Part shown: positions 24,650 to 33,473 of the stretch, piece by piece | Numbering within the stretch: the stretch's first letter is position 1 | How the letters are laid out: every line of letters starts with the position of its first letter | NCBI GenBank assembly: GCA_037440125.1 | Contig: JBBIUU010000007.1 | Span: 1 to 59,681, forward strand | Direction of reading: 5' to 3' | Length of the DNA stretch: 59,681 bases | From: JAKAJA01 sp037440125 | GTDB lineage: Bacteria; Acidobacteriota; UBA4820; DSQY01 | The notes under the pieces: model-generated | Databases searched by the model: none | What the model was told of the DNA's origin: nothing | Seen by the model: only the letters and a program-made list of their open reading frames with translations | Translations under genes and position numbers: made by a program

Positions 24650-25696
24650 CTAATGGTTCCCCCGCTCCAGATCCAGGAGTCTCTGCTTTCGCCAGAGCCC
24701 GCCGCCGTATCCGCCGAGCTTCCCGTCCTTGTTCACGACGCGGTGGCACGGGATGAGGATGGCGATGCGGTTCATGCCGTTGGCCGTGCCCGCGGCCCGG
24801 CTCGCCCCGGGGGAGCCTGCGGCCGCGGCCATCTCCTCGTAGGAGCGGGTGGCGCCGTAGGGAATCCTCAGGAGCTCCTCCCAGACGCGGCGCTGGAAGG
24901 GCGTCCCAGGGAAGAGGAGGGGGACGGTGAAGCGCTTCAGGGTCCCCGCGAAGTAGGCGGCCAGCTCCTCCTGGAGCCTGTCGAGGTGGGCGTTCCGGCC
25001 GGGGACGACGGCGCGCCTGAAGAGGCGGCGCAGGGTGCGGAACTGCGCCTCGAGCATGCGGCGGTCGGTGAACTCCAGGAGGCAGATCCCCTCCCCCGTG
25101 GCGCCCGCCACGAGGGGCCCGAGGGGGCTCTCGATCCAGGCCACATCCACGCGGCCCTCCTCGCGGCTCTTCCCGGGAGGCTTCCCGAAGGTCCGCACGA
25201 AGGCCTCGCGGAAACCGCTGTGGGACTCGTACCCGTGGCCCAGGATGACGTCGTCGAGCCCCGAGCCCTCACGGATCTGCTCCAGCGCCTGCCCCATGCG
25301 GCGGCCGCGGCAGTAGGCCTGGAAGGTCATGCCGTAGGTCTTCCGGAAGTGGCGCCTCACCCGGGCGGGCTCCAGGCCCATGATGCGGAGGTCGGCGTCC
25401 CTGTAGCGTCGGGCGGGGTCCTCCTCGACCGTCGCGAGGAGTCTCTCGGCCCACTCGGGAGGCTTCCCCTCCACGTTGAGGGGCTCGCAGCGTTTGCAGG
25501 GCCTGAACCCCGCGAAGAGGGCCTCCTTGGGTGTGGCCAGGAATCGGACGTTTTCGGGCAGCGGCCTGCGGGCGGGGCACGACGGGCGGCAGAAGATCCC
25601 CGTGCTCCTCACCCCCACGAAGAAGACGCCGTCGTAGGACGCGTCGTGCGCGGCGAAAGCTTGCTCCATTTCGGCGACGTTGGGCATGGCGTGCAT
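24650..25696 (-). CDS. ada: bifunctional Ada protein: DNA repair methyltransferase and transcriptional activator
   Basis: The start at 25696 follows GGAGG by five bases; the longer open frame to 25780 lacks a ribosome site. Residues 8-75 are the Ada zinc domain with Cys36, Cys40, Cys67 and Cys70 (IFCRPSCPAR; CKRC), one of which takes methyl groups from phosphotriesters. An AraC-type helix-turn-helix follows (about 85-180; RHFRKTYGMTFQAYCRGRR, LDDVILGHGYESHSGF). The C-terminal domain is an O6-alkylguanine methyltransferase with ILIPCHRVV (Cys317). Length 348 aa matches full Ada. It probably activates its own gene after methylation, as in E. coli. Its 3' end is duplicated at 20074. Confidence 0.93.
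   Translation of the reverse strand: MHAMPNVAEMEQAFAAHDASYDGVFFVGVRSTGIFCRPSCPARRPLPENVRFLATPKEALFAGFRPCKRCEPLNVEGKPPEWAERLLATVEEDPARRYRDADLRIMGLEPARVRRHFRKTYGMTFQAYCRGRRMGQALEQIREGSGLDDVILGHGYESHSGFREAFVRTFGKPPGKSREEGRVDVAWIESPLGPLVAGATGEGICLLEFTDRRMLEAQFRTLRRLFRRAVVPGRNAHLDRLQEELAAYFAGTLKRFTVPLLFPGTPFQRRVWEELLRIPYGATRSYEEMAAAAGSPGASRAAGTANGMNRIAILIPCHRVVNKDGKLGGYGGGLWRKQRLLDLERGNH
24663..24813. repeat. 151-bp direct repeat, right copy (inside ada)
   Basis: This copy lies within the intact ada gene, ending 13 bases before its stop. It matches 20074-20224. Confidence 0.88.
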
Positions 25697-25790
25697 CCTG
25701 TCCTCCTTGGGGTGGACCTCCACCCCGATGGAGCGATGATGCACCTCGGGCTCGGATGCGGGCCACCGATTTCTAGACACCTAATCCCTC

Positions 25791-27812
25791 CTACTCCGAG
25801 TCGACCCCAGCCACCTCCATCACCCAGCGCGGGCACTCCGGCTCGCCCGGCAGGACCGCGGCCCTGCCGCCGAGGGCGATGGCCCAGCGGTGGAGCCACG
25901 AGATGCCTCCGCCTCCCGTGTAGCCGTCGGGCAGGGCGTAGGCAGGATCTCTCAACGCGTCCTCGAGTGAGACGAACTCGTAGCCGCGGCGCTTCAGCAT
26001 CCCCAGCAGGTCCGGGAGAGCGTCGGCGTTGAGGGCGTTGGCGTGGAAGAGGAGGATCTGGCGGACCTCGTAGCCGAGGAGCTGTCTGGACTGGCGCTCC
26101 CAGTAGTCCACCTTCGATTCCATGTAGGGCACGTAGGCGCCCCTGACTTTGGCCGCCGACGCGGCGTCGCCCTTCTGGAGCGCCACCGCGTAGGCCTTGG
26201 CGAAGATCCATTCGGAGTTGTCGATGGTCACGGGGGCGATCTCGTAGCCCAGGGTCTCCGCGTAGCCGTCGACCGCGCGCTTCGTGGCCGGGTTCCGTCC
26301 CGTCTGAAGCATGGGGTGACGGAAGTAGGCAGGCGCCTCGCCCGCGGGCGCGAGGGCGGCCCGGAGCCTGATATCCTCCGCCGCCATGTCCGCCTCGTAG
26401 GCCTGGACGCCGATCTCGTGGAGGGAGCGGTGGCTTTGAGTGTGGTTGCCCAGGTGGACACCGCCCGTCAGCCACAGGTCGAGGAGCTCCGCGCCGCCCG
26501 GAGAATCGGTGTTCTTCCCCACGACGAACGCGGTCGCCGGGACCCGCTGCGCCGCGAGCGCCGACAGGAGCCGCTTCACCTCCTCGCGCCGCTTCTGCGG
26601 ATCGTCGGTGCCCGCGTTGACGAGGGGCAGGTCGTCGATCGTGACGGCCACCACGCGCCGGCCGCCGGGGCCTCCGCGCTCTCCCACTGCAGGCGTCATG
26701 GCCTTCAGCCTCGCGAGGCAGAGGTCCAGGTTGGCGCGGACCACGACGTCCGATTCCGCCGCGACGGCCGCCTCCAGGTCGAGCTGGGAGGCCGTCCACT
26801 CCAGGGCCGTCAGGGCCCGCGCCGCGGCCACGCGCACCGTCGGATCGGCGTTTCGCACGAAACCGCGGATCCACGGCCCGCCGTCCCAGCTGCGGACGGC
26901 GGCCAGTCGCTCCACCGCGGCGCGCTTCGCCGCGGCGTCGCCGTACATCAAGGACTGGTGGAGGGCCCCCTCCTCCTTGCGGAGCGCCTCGTCGAAGAGC
27001 ACGTCGTGGTCGAGGATCCCGGGGCGCACGATGGCGGCCGTGTAGGGGACCGATTCCCGACGCGCGGCCCAGCGCACGGCCCGCGGCACCATCCATCGCA
27101 GGCCCGGCGTCGCCTCGGGATGGCCCACGGAGAGGAACACGCGCCCCTTCCCGGCCTCGGCGCTCACGAGGAGGGGCCGCCCCGGCGTCATGCCGGCTGG
27201 CGCGTCGTTCTCCAGGTGCACGTCGCCCTTCATGGTGCCCAGCACCGAACATCTCCCCTCCTCGGGGACGAGGATGGGCCCCTCGTAGTAGTAGATGCGG
27301 CCCTCGCCGAAGCCCTTCAGCTCGGGGAAGAGCTCGAGTCCCGCGGGCGCCATCTCGTAGCCGATGAGGCCGTGGCCCCGCTCATCGTGCTCGCGGTCGA
27401 TGGCCTTCGCCGGGCAGAGGTGGAGGCACGCGTAGTCGGGCGTGTCGCTTAACAGGTACGCACCCGCGCAGAGGCCGACCGCCCCCTTGCCGGATTTCAA
27501 AACGAAGTCGCGCACGCGCGCCGCGCCCGCGTCGCCCAGGTCCGTGTGCTCGCGCCCGCCTCCGCCGCCGGGGAAGACCACCACATCCAGCGTGTCGAGC
27601 GCGCCCGCCTCGATCTGCGCCGCGCTCACCCGCCGCGCCTCGATCGCGGGATCGATGCGGAGGGACTCGAGGGCCTCGGTCAGGCACACGGCCGTGACGC
27701 CGTTCCCGTCGAAGACGCCCACGCGGAGGGGCCCTTTCCCGGCGGGCGCGGCGGAGGTGCCGTAGGTTCCGATGGCGAGCAGCAGGACCAGGCATGCGAC
27801 CCGAGGCTTCAT
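25791..27812 (-). CDS. exported fusion: BPL_N-type amidotransferase-like domain, HEAT repeats, NodB polysaccharide deacetylase (673 aa)
   Basis: Signal peptide, then a flavodoxin-like class I amidotransferase-related domain (about 28-250) resembling BPL_N: VVVFPGGGGGREHTDLGD and GAVGLCAGAYLLS with Cys115 at the nucleophile elbow. Helical HEAT-type repeats occupy about 285-375 (DPTVRVAAARALTALEW). The C-terminal part is a NodB deacetylase: VVAVTIDDLPLV (Asp393, Asp394), the metal pair His457/His461 in HLGNHTQSH, and FRHP at 497-500. NodB enzymes remove acetyl groups from chitin, peptidoglycan or other glycans. The combination with a BPL_N-like domain is unusual. The gene lies 94 bases upstream of ada and 34 bases downstream of the YidB-like gene. 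Confidence 0.87.
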   Translation of the reverse strand: MKPRVACLVLLLAIGTYGTSAAPAGKGPLRVGVFDGNGVTAVCLTEALESLRIDPAIEARRVSAAQIEAGALDTLDVVVFPGGGGGREHTDLGDAGAARVRDFVLKSGKGAVGLCAGAYLLSDTPDYACLHLCPAKAIDREHDERGHGLIGYEMAPAGLELFPELKGFGEGRIYYYEGPILVPEEGRCSVLGTMKGDVHLENDAPAGMTPGRPLLVSAEAGKGRVFLSVGHPEATPGLRWMVPRAVRWAARRESVPYTAAIVRPGILDHDVLFDEALRKEEGALHQSLMYGDAAAKRAAVERLAAVRSWDGGPWIRGFVRNADPTVRVAAARALTALEWTASQLDLEAAVAAESDVVVRANLDLCLARLKAMTPAVGERGGPGGRRVVAVTIDDLPLVNAGTDDPQKRREEVKRLLSALAAQRVPATAFVVGKNTDSPGGAELLDLWLTGGVHLGNHTQSHRSLHEIGVQAYEADMAAEDIRLRAALAPAGEAPAYFRHPMLQTGRNPATKRAVDGYAETLGYEIAPVTIDNSEWIFAKAYAVALQKGDAASAAKVRGAYVPYMESKVDYWERQSRQLLGYEVRQILLFHANALNADALPDLLGMLKRRGYEFVSLEDALRDPAYALPDGYTGGGGISWLHRWAIALGGRAAVLPGEPECPRWVMEVAGVDSE

Positions 27813-27846
27813 GGGGGCGGCTCCTCTTGCGGACGAGAAACGGGGT

Positions 27847-28251
27847 CTAGCCCTGGTTCTTGAGGAAGGTGAGGAGGTCGTCGAGGCCCCCCTCGGGCGC
27901 GGTTCCGCCCGGCGTGAGACGGTCGATGAGGCCGGGGAGGAACCTCGCGAGCTGGTCCGCGGTCTCGCCGTGGCCCAGGCCCGCGCGCTCCGCGAGCTGG
28001 GCGATGAGATCGGGCCCGAGGGCGCCCCTCACCTGCTCGGCGTTGACGGGGAGGTTGGGGCCCATGCTCACCCAGGAGTTCACGACGTCGGCCAGGCCCG
28101 CCCGGTGGAAGAGGCCCACGAGGCCCTGGAACCCTGGTCCGCCCTGGCCCGCGAACATCTCCGCCAGCCCCGCGAGGAGTCCGGGGTGCATCCCGCCCTC
28201 GCCCTGGCCGTTCCCCATCAGCGAACCCGCCAACTCGTCGAACATGCCCAT
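27847..28251 (-). CDS. YidB/DUF937 family protein
   Basis: This 134-aa protein starts at 28251 (GGAGGGAG upstream; MGMFDELAGSLMG). It is Gly-rich at the N terminus and contains FQGLVGLFHRAGLADVVNSW, a conserved DUF937 stretch, then NAEQVRGALGPDLIAQLAER, LARFLPGLIDRLTPGG and a C-terminal LDDLLTFLKNQ. E. coli YidB is of this type. Function is unknown; the family is small, soluble and helical. It is read just ahead of the deacetylase fusion on the same strand, so it may be the first gene of that transcript. Confidence 0.88.
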   Translation of the reverse strand: MGMFDELAGSLMGNGQGEGGMHPGLLAGLAEMFAGQGGPGFQGLVGLFHRAGLADVVNSWVSMGPNLPVNAEQVRGALGPDLIAQLAERAGLGHGETADQLARFLPGLIDRLTPGGTAPEGGLDDLLTFLKNQG

Positions 28252-28591
28252 GGTGCTCCCTCCGCTGGCGCGCCGTGCCCCTCGGGACGCGGCCACAGAG
28301 GATAAGGATAGGGCAAGAGGTGGCTTTGGGCTATCGGCGATCGGCTGTGGGCTTCGGAGCGATCGACGAGAGGGCAGGCAAGAGTGCCTGCTCCACGGGG
28401 GCGCATGTGGACGTGGCGCCTGCCCCCATATCCGCCACTTCAGGCTGCGCCCCCGAAGGATCTCTGTGCTGAAGTCTCGTCTTCACAGAGATGGAGGAGC
28501 GAGATCCTGAGATCGAATTCCCCTCCAAGGTGCCCTCAGGATAACGGTTCTGGGACGCTGTCTGCTGTCACAACTCACCAGACACCATTCA
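28252..28591. other. intergenic region with hairpins, no gene seen
   Basis: About 340 bases without a convincing gene. Two clear hairpins are present: GCAGGCA-AGAG-TGCCTGC at 28374-28391, and ATCTCTGTG with CACAGAGAT at 28460-28492 (interrupted inner stem). The part at 28330-28380 loosely resembles the interspersed block at 2328 and 15675 (GCTATCGGCGATCGG, CGAGAG). It may hold the promoter of the minus-strand YidB-like gene. Confidence 0.4.
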
Positions 28592-28595
28592 CCTC

Positions 28596-28672
28596 TCACG
28601 CCTCACGCCTCACGCCTCACGCCTCACGCCTCACGCCTCGCGCCTCACACCTCACGCCTCACGCCTCACGGC
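28596..28672. repeat. 7-bp tandem array (TCACGCC-type, 11 copies)
   Basis: Eleven consecutive heptamers, mostly TCACGCC with single-base variants, end one base before the stop codon of the minus-strand gene at 28674. On the coding strand of that gene the unit reads GGCGTGA. Confidence 0.95.
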
Positions 28673-28673
28673 T

Positions 28674-29924
28674 TCAGTCGTAGATGGGCTCGCGTTGCAC
28701 GTCGGGCGGGGTCCACTCGGGGTCGAGGAGGATGGCGTCGAAGAGCGCGGAGGTCTGGCCGAAGCCGTAGAGGCTCCACACGGCCTGCGAATAGAGGTCC
28801 GGCAGGTAACGCCCCCACAGCTTCACCGGCAGGCTCTCCACCTCCACCGTGGGCGACAGCGCCAGGTTCAGAAGGTACTCCACGATGAAGGACGCGTTCT
28901 GCGCGAGCCGCCCGGCGTAGGGCGCGCTCCGCCGCTGCTCCAGGATCCGCTGCTCGTGGATGGCGTTGCCGAACTCCGACTCCACGAGCTCCTCGAAGGT
29001 CGTGAGGATGACCTCCGCCCTGAACGTGCGCTCGCCGCTCTCCACGTAGTTGGGGAACTCCCTCCGCAAGCTCGTCTCGTCGAGCCCCCGCCGCCCGGCC
29101 TCCGACCAGTCCCACCCCTTCATCTGGTCGATGATCGCCCCCGCGGGGGGTAGCTCCAGGTCCACGAGCAGGTTGATGTCGTTGTAGTCGCCCCGGTGGA
29201 CCTCGCGCTCCACGCCGCGGACCCGCGGGTGCTCGCGGATGGCCAGCTCGATGCGCTCGAGCTCCGCCTCGGTCCCCACGAACTTGAACCCCACGAGGTC
29301 GTCGATGCGCACGTGGTGGGGCTCGAAGCTGAGGCCGTACTCGCGGAAGCGCCGCCCCACCTCGCGCTCCGCCAGGTCGATCATGGCGGGCGAGAGCTCG
29401 GGGGCCACGAGGCCGTCGCAGCTCTCCGCCAGGCCGCCGTCGCGGCGCGGGCCCTTGAGGGCGGAAGCCGCCTTGCGGATGGCCCCCGCGAGGTTGTCGG
29501 CGATGCGCCGGGAGGCCTTCTCGGCGATGCGGCGGATGCGCTTGAACCGCACCATGCCCAGGAGCTCGCCCGCGGGGCCGAAGGTGAGGATGAAGTCGGC
29601 GGGCGTGCCCGGGAAGAACTCCTCGGGGAGGGCGGCGAATCGGTCGAAGAGCTCCCACGCGTGGCGGCTGCTCGGGTTGCTCGCGGCGACGATGGCCCTG
29701 CGGAGGTCGTCCTTGACGCCGATGCGGAGCGAGGTCACGGGGCCGGGCCGGACCGCCCGGTTGATGTCCTGCATGAACTCCCGGCCCGTGGGGGTCGAGA
29801 TGAGCTTCTCGTAGATGAAGACCTCAGTCACGAAGCGCCCGTCGCCGCGGCGGCAGTCGTCCGCCAGCCACCGCATGGCCACGTCCAGGAGCTTGCGCCG
29901 ATGGATCAAGCCCGTCAGGTACAT
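28674..29924 (-). CDS. hypothetical protein (416 aa)
   Basis: A soluble-looking protein with no signal peptide; it opens MYLTGLIHRRKLLDVAMRWL. The N-terminal third is mixed helix and strand (VTEVFIYEKLISTPTGREFM). A basic helix FKRIRRIAEKASRRIADNLA lies at about 125-145. The middle (about 205-260: IDDLVGFKFVGTEAELERIE, GDYNDINLLVDLELP) loosely recalls the synthetase domain of RelA/SpoT proteins, but key motifs are not clear. The C-terminal third (FRAEVILTTFEELVESEFGN, SFIVEYLLNLALSPTVEVES) is helical. No family is assigned. The ribosome site at 29924 is weak (GGGG), and the gene is divergent from the large secreted-protein operon at 30122. Confidence 0.75.
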   Translation of the reverse strand: MYLTGLIHRRKLLDVAMRWLADDCRRGDGRFVTEVFIYEKLISTPTGREFMQDINRAVRPGPVTSLRIGVKDDLRRAIVAASNPSSRHAWELFDRFAALPEEFFPGTPADFILTFGPAGELLGMVRFKRIRRIAEKASRRIADNLAGAIRKAASALKGPRRDGGLAESCDGLVAPELSPAMIDLAEREVGRRFREYGLSFEPHHVRIDDLVGFKFVGTEAELERIELAIREHPRVRGVEREVHRGDYNDINLLVDLELPPAGAIIDQMKGWDWSEAGRRGLDETSLRREFPNYVESGERTFRAEVILTTFEELVESEFGNAIHEQRILEQRRSAPYAGRLAQNASFIVEYLLNLALSPTVEVESLPVKLWGRYLPDLYSQAVWSLYGFGQTSALFDAILLDPEWTPPDVQREPIYD

Positions 29925-30121
29925 GGGACCCCGTCTTGACGCCCAATGTAGCGCAAGCCCCCCAGGGTTGTCTAACTCGCCGACACGGAGGCGTTCCTCC
30001 CGTCAACTTTTATGTTATCTTAAGGGTGTTCACAGTTAACCTGGAGGGCTCTGGCGCTGGGGGGTGCCTGAGAACGGTTCTCGGTCCGCCCGGGGTCCTC
30101 ACGTCGCATGGGAGGAGGTTC

Positions 30122-33100
30122 ATGGGGATCATCCGCGCAACCGAACCACGCCGTTCGTCGCCCGTAGGGGCGGTGCTCATCTTGTCCCTCGCCGTTTTGT
30201 GGGTGTCAGGCCCGGCGGCGCGGGGACAGACTCGCACGAACACCACACAGCTCACCAGCATGGTCCCTGCATCGGCCTCGATCCCGTCGGAGGGCGTGAC
30301 CGTGACGCTCATGGGACGCGGCTTCCGATCCGGTCAGAACCTCGTGAGTCACGATTCTTCGGTGGTGGTAATGGCCTTTCAGGTGGCTTCCCCGGGGGTC
30401 GCCTCGGCGGTCCTGCGCGTCCTGCCCACCGCCCTGCCGGGCCCCGTCCGGCTCGACATCGACGACCCCGACGGGCGGGGGACCTATTGGCAGACGGTCA
30501 TCCCCGAGCTCACCCTCGTTCCCTCCGGCGCCCTGTCGGCCCCCGTCTCCGTGCAGGAGGCCGCGGTCGTCTTCCCGGCGCCCGGGACGCTCCTGGCTAC
30601 GGACAACCCCCTCATGGCCCGAGGCGCGTTGTCGACGAGCGGCACCGGCGTCCTCATCGGCCGCTTCCTCCTGGACGGGATGCCCTACGACCAGTTCGTG
30701 GCCATGGCCTCGGGCGGGGCGCCCGTGGGGGTCTCGGCCCGCATCCCCGTGCCGATCACAAGCCCCGGGGGCCATTCCCTCCAGATCGAGGTCCTCAGCC
30801 CCCAGCACCTCCTCTCGGGCGCGGTCACCGTAGTCGTGGCCGACGAATCCCGCACGGCCCTGGCCCTCCTGGATCCCGGGGACGGCGCCACCGTGTCCCA
30901 GCCGCCGCTCTTCCGCTGGACCTTTGTGCCGGGAGCCACGGGGTACGAGGTGACACTCTCCGCCCGGGACGGCTCGGGCATTCGCCACCGTTGGGAGAGC
31001 TACCTGTCGGACTTCTCACCTGCTCCCGCGGAGTGGGCCACCGTCCAAGCCGGCTCCTACCAGTGGACCGTGCGTCCGGTCTTCCCCGGAGGTGCGACCG
31101 GCCGCTCGGCCCCGGCGCGCGCCCTCTTCGTCTCCGCCGGGACCATCGAGCTCAGCCTGTCCGCCCCCGCCCCCGGCCCTCGGCCGGGAACCCTCTGGCT
31201 GTCGTGGGAGGGAGGCCCCCAGGGGGCCCTCTACCACCTGGAGTTCTCCCGGGCAGGCCGCGCCCTCTTCGATGCGTTCACACGCCAGCCCAAGTACTTC
31301 CTGCGCCTCCCCGAAGGTTCGGGGCCCCTCGAGGTGGCGGTCACGGCCCTGGGACCCGACGGCTCCCCGCTCGGCCCCCCCGCGCGCGGGACCTCCGGCG
31401 CCCCCAGGAGTGAACGCCTCTCGGAACCCTCGGTCCGTTTTGCGGCGGGCCCCGTGGCGGTGACCGCCCTATCGCCGGCGGAGAACGCCACCGGCGTCCC
31501 TGCTCAACCCACCGTCTCCGCGCGCTGGCAGGGCGCGGTGTCTCAAGACGATGTGATCCTGTTCCTCGATACCACCGACGTCACGGCGATGGCCGTGTTT
31601 CAGCCGGGAGGGCTCACGTACAGTCCGGTCGTCCCCCTGGCGCAAGGCGATCACACGGTCCACCTCACCCTGGGCCCCTTGGAGCGCTCGTGGAAGTTCA
31701 CCGTGGCGGCCGCTCCTTCTCAGGAGCCCGCAGGCGGCGGCGCCGCGGCCGGCGCGCCTGGGCCCTCGGCCCCGCAGACGAGGTCGCCTGGCGGCGAGGC
31801 CACGGGATCCTGGACCCTCCAGGCCTCCGCGGTCTTCAACGGCGTCTCGGGGAGCGGGCCCGGCGAAGAGGAGACGGCCCGCGCCACGCTTACGGGGCAG
31901 GCCGACCTCGGAGGCGAGTCGGGGTTCCTGAAGGGCACCGCGGACGCCTCGTGGCGCCACGACTTCCACGATCCCCACACCACGGTCAACGAGAGCCGCT
32001 CCTGGCTCCTCGCGGGTGGCGGCGGAAAGGGGGACAGGAGCTCCTTCGATCTCCAGGCCGGGTACGGCGCCGCCGAAATCCTGGGCGGCAGCCAGTTCCT
32101 GTCTCCCGGCCTCACGCGGGGCGCCGGGCAGCTCCGGGTGCGGACCCCCATCGGCGAGTTCGGAGCCTTCGCGTCCTTCGACGACAATTTCCCGGGCGTG
32201 GGGGGGGCCAGCGGGGCACCCCAGGTGAGCGTCCAGGCGGCCTCCTACACGCCGCCGCTGCCCTCCAAGGACTACTCGGTCCGCCTCCTGGGCCTGTGGA
32301 GCCAGAGCGACGCCACGGCCTACGCCCCGTCGGGCTCGGGTCGCGTGCTGGGCGCCATCGCGACCCTCCGCTTCTCCCGGGCCCTCTGCGTCGTCGTGGA
32401 GGCCGCCCGCTCCTCCCAGACCCCGCAAGGGGGCGATCCGTCGTGGGGTAACGCCTTCCGCCTGGGCTTCTCGGGGACCGCGGCGGGCTTGACCTACGCC
32501 CTCAACCTGCGCCGGGTTGACGGCACCTACAGCAACCCGGCGAACCCCGGCTTCACGGCCGGCGGTGTGCCCGACCGGCAGGGCGGAGACTTGGCCCTGT
32601 CCCGCACCTTCGGCAAGCTCTCCACGACCTTCAGCCTCCAGTACGCCGAGGACGGCGTGGGCGGCGGCGGCTCGGTGCCGGCGACGCAGGAGTGGCAGGC
32701 GCACCTCAGCTTCGCCCACCCCATGGGGAAGAACGCCACCGTGGCGCTCGACCTCAACGGCACGCAGGACCGTGGCGGCGAGGACCCCTCCAAAGGGCTG
32801 CCGGGAGTCCGGCGCGACCAGACGGGCCTCGTCCTCGCGTTCGCCCAGCACGCGGGCAAGCTCTTCTTCGCCGAGTCCTACACCGGGCAGCGCGTCCGCG
32901 ACTCCGCCAATCCGGCCTCCGAGGTGGACATGGATTCGATCGTGCTCTCCATGGGGGGCACCGTCGTCAGCAACTTGAGCATCGCCGCGACGGCCTCCCT
33001 CTCGCGCACCGACATGCCCTACGGCGTGGGGAAGACCGATCTGGCCGTGTTCTCCCTGGCCCCCGCGTGGACCCTGCCCGACGCCCACCTCACGTTCCTG

Positions 33101-33463
33101 CCCCTCTACTCCTACACCCGCGTCGAGAGCGACGACGGCACGGCGGACTCGCGGGGCGACCAGTACGGCCTCACCATCCAGTGGTCGCCCACCTTCTGGC
33201 ACTCCTTCCTCGCCGTGCAGGCCTCCGCCCTCTGGACCGGCGCAAGCGGCCTCTCCACCTCGCCTCTGGCGGAGGACGGCCACCGGTATACGCTGGGCGT
33301 ATCGTTCCGCTGGGGCGCCGGACGGGGCGCCCTGAACGACCGGTTCGCCAAGGCCGGAACGTGCCCCGTCGCGGGCATGCCCTTGCCCGTCGCGCGGACC
33401 TACGTTCCCGCGGCCCCAGCGCCCTACTTCGGCCGTTCGCCCCTCGTCACGCCCGGTTTCTAG
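30122..33463 (+). CDS. exported Ig-like protein with predicted C-terminal outer-membrane beta-barrel (1113 aa)
   Basis: GGAGGAGG four bases before the ATG at 30122 fixes the start; the signal peptide ends near ARGQ. An IPT/TIG-like unit (PSEGVTVTLMGRGFRSGQNL) and several FN3/Ig-like units follow (FRWTFVPGATGYEVTLSARD; VTALSPAENATGVPAQPTVS) up to about 540. A Gly/Ala/Pro linker (GGGAAAGAPGPSAPQTRSPG) leads into about 500 residues of alternating amphipathic strands with Gly/aromatic ends (ADASWRHDFH, LTYALNLRRVDGTYS, HLTFLPLYSYTRVE, YTLGVSFRWGAG), as in outer-membrane barrels. A short Pro-rich tail follows the barrel. It is the first of three genes spaced 10 and 9 bases apart. The AT-rich stretch at 30004-30025 probably contains the promoter. 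Confidence 0.78.
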   Translation: MGIIRATEPRRSSPVGAVLILSLAVLWVSGPAARGQTRTNTTQLTSMVPASASIPSEGVTVTLMGRGFRSGQNLVSHDSSVVVMAFQVASPGVASAVLRVLPTALPGPVRLDIDDPDGRGTYWQTVIPELTLVPSGALSAPVSVQEAAVVFPAPGTLLATDNPLMARGALSTSGTGVLIGRFLLDGMPYDQFVAMASGGAPVGVSARIPVPITSPGGHSLQIEVLSPQHLLSGAVTVVVADESRTALALLDPGDGATVSQPPLFRWTFVPGATGYEVTLSARDGSGIRHRWESYLSDFSPAPAEWATVQAGSYQWTVRPVFPGGATGRSAPARALFVSAGTIELSLSAPAPGPRPGTLWLSWEGGPQGALYHLEFSRAGRALFDAFTRQPKYFLRLPEGSGPLEVAVTALGPDGSPLGPPARGTSGAPRSERLSEPSVRFAAGPVAVTALSPAENATGVPAQPTVSARWQGAVSQDDVILFLDTTDVTAMAVFQPGGLTYSPVVPLAQGDHTVHLTLGPLERSWKFTVAAAPSQEPAGGGAAAGAPGPSAPQTRSPGGEATGSWTLQASAVFNGVSGSGPGEEETARATLTGQADLGGESGFLKGTADASWRHDFHDPHTTVNESRSWLLAGGGGKGDRSSFDLQAGYGAAEILGGSQFLSPGLTRGAGQLRVRTPIGEFGAFASFDDNFPGVGGASGAPQVSVQAASYTPPLPSKDYSVRLLGLWSQSDATAYAPSGSGRVLGAIATLRFSRALCVVVEAARSSQTPQGGDPSWGNAFRLGFSGTAAGLTYALNLRRVDGTYSNPANPGFTAGGVPDRQGGDLALSRTFGKLSTTFSLQYAEDGVGGGGSVPATQEWQAHLSFAHPMGKNATVALDLNGTQDRGGEDPSKGLPGVRRDQTGLVLAFAQHAGKLFFAESYTGQRVRDSANPASEVDMDSIVLSMGGTVVSNLSIAATASLSRTDMPYGVGKTDLAVFSLAPAWTLPDAHLTFLPLYSYTRVESDDGTADSRGDQYGLTIQWSPTFWHSFLAVQASALWTGASGLSTSPLAEDGHRYTLGVSFRWGAGRGALNDRFAKAGTCPVAGMPLPVARTYVPAAPAPYFGRSPLVTPGF

Positions 33464-33473
33464 GAGGTCGGCC

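Noticed and set aside
20074..24813. Integrated phage or integrative element with att sites
   Set aside because: The direct repeat geometry fits, but there is no integrase, recombinase or phage gene in the segment and 151 bp is long for a core site; reported only as a bounded low-GC segment.
28596..28672. Tandem repeats as a CRISPR array
   Set aside because: Units are 7 bp in direct contact with no spacers, and no cas genes are present; the other heptamer and octamer arrays were excluded for the same reason.
28674..29924. RelA/SpoT-like (p)ppGpp synthetase
   Set aside because: The middle block GDYNDINLLVDLELP is only a loose match, and the usual catalytic R-x-K-D and E-x-Q-x-R motifs are not evident, so the protein is left as hypothetical.
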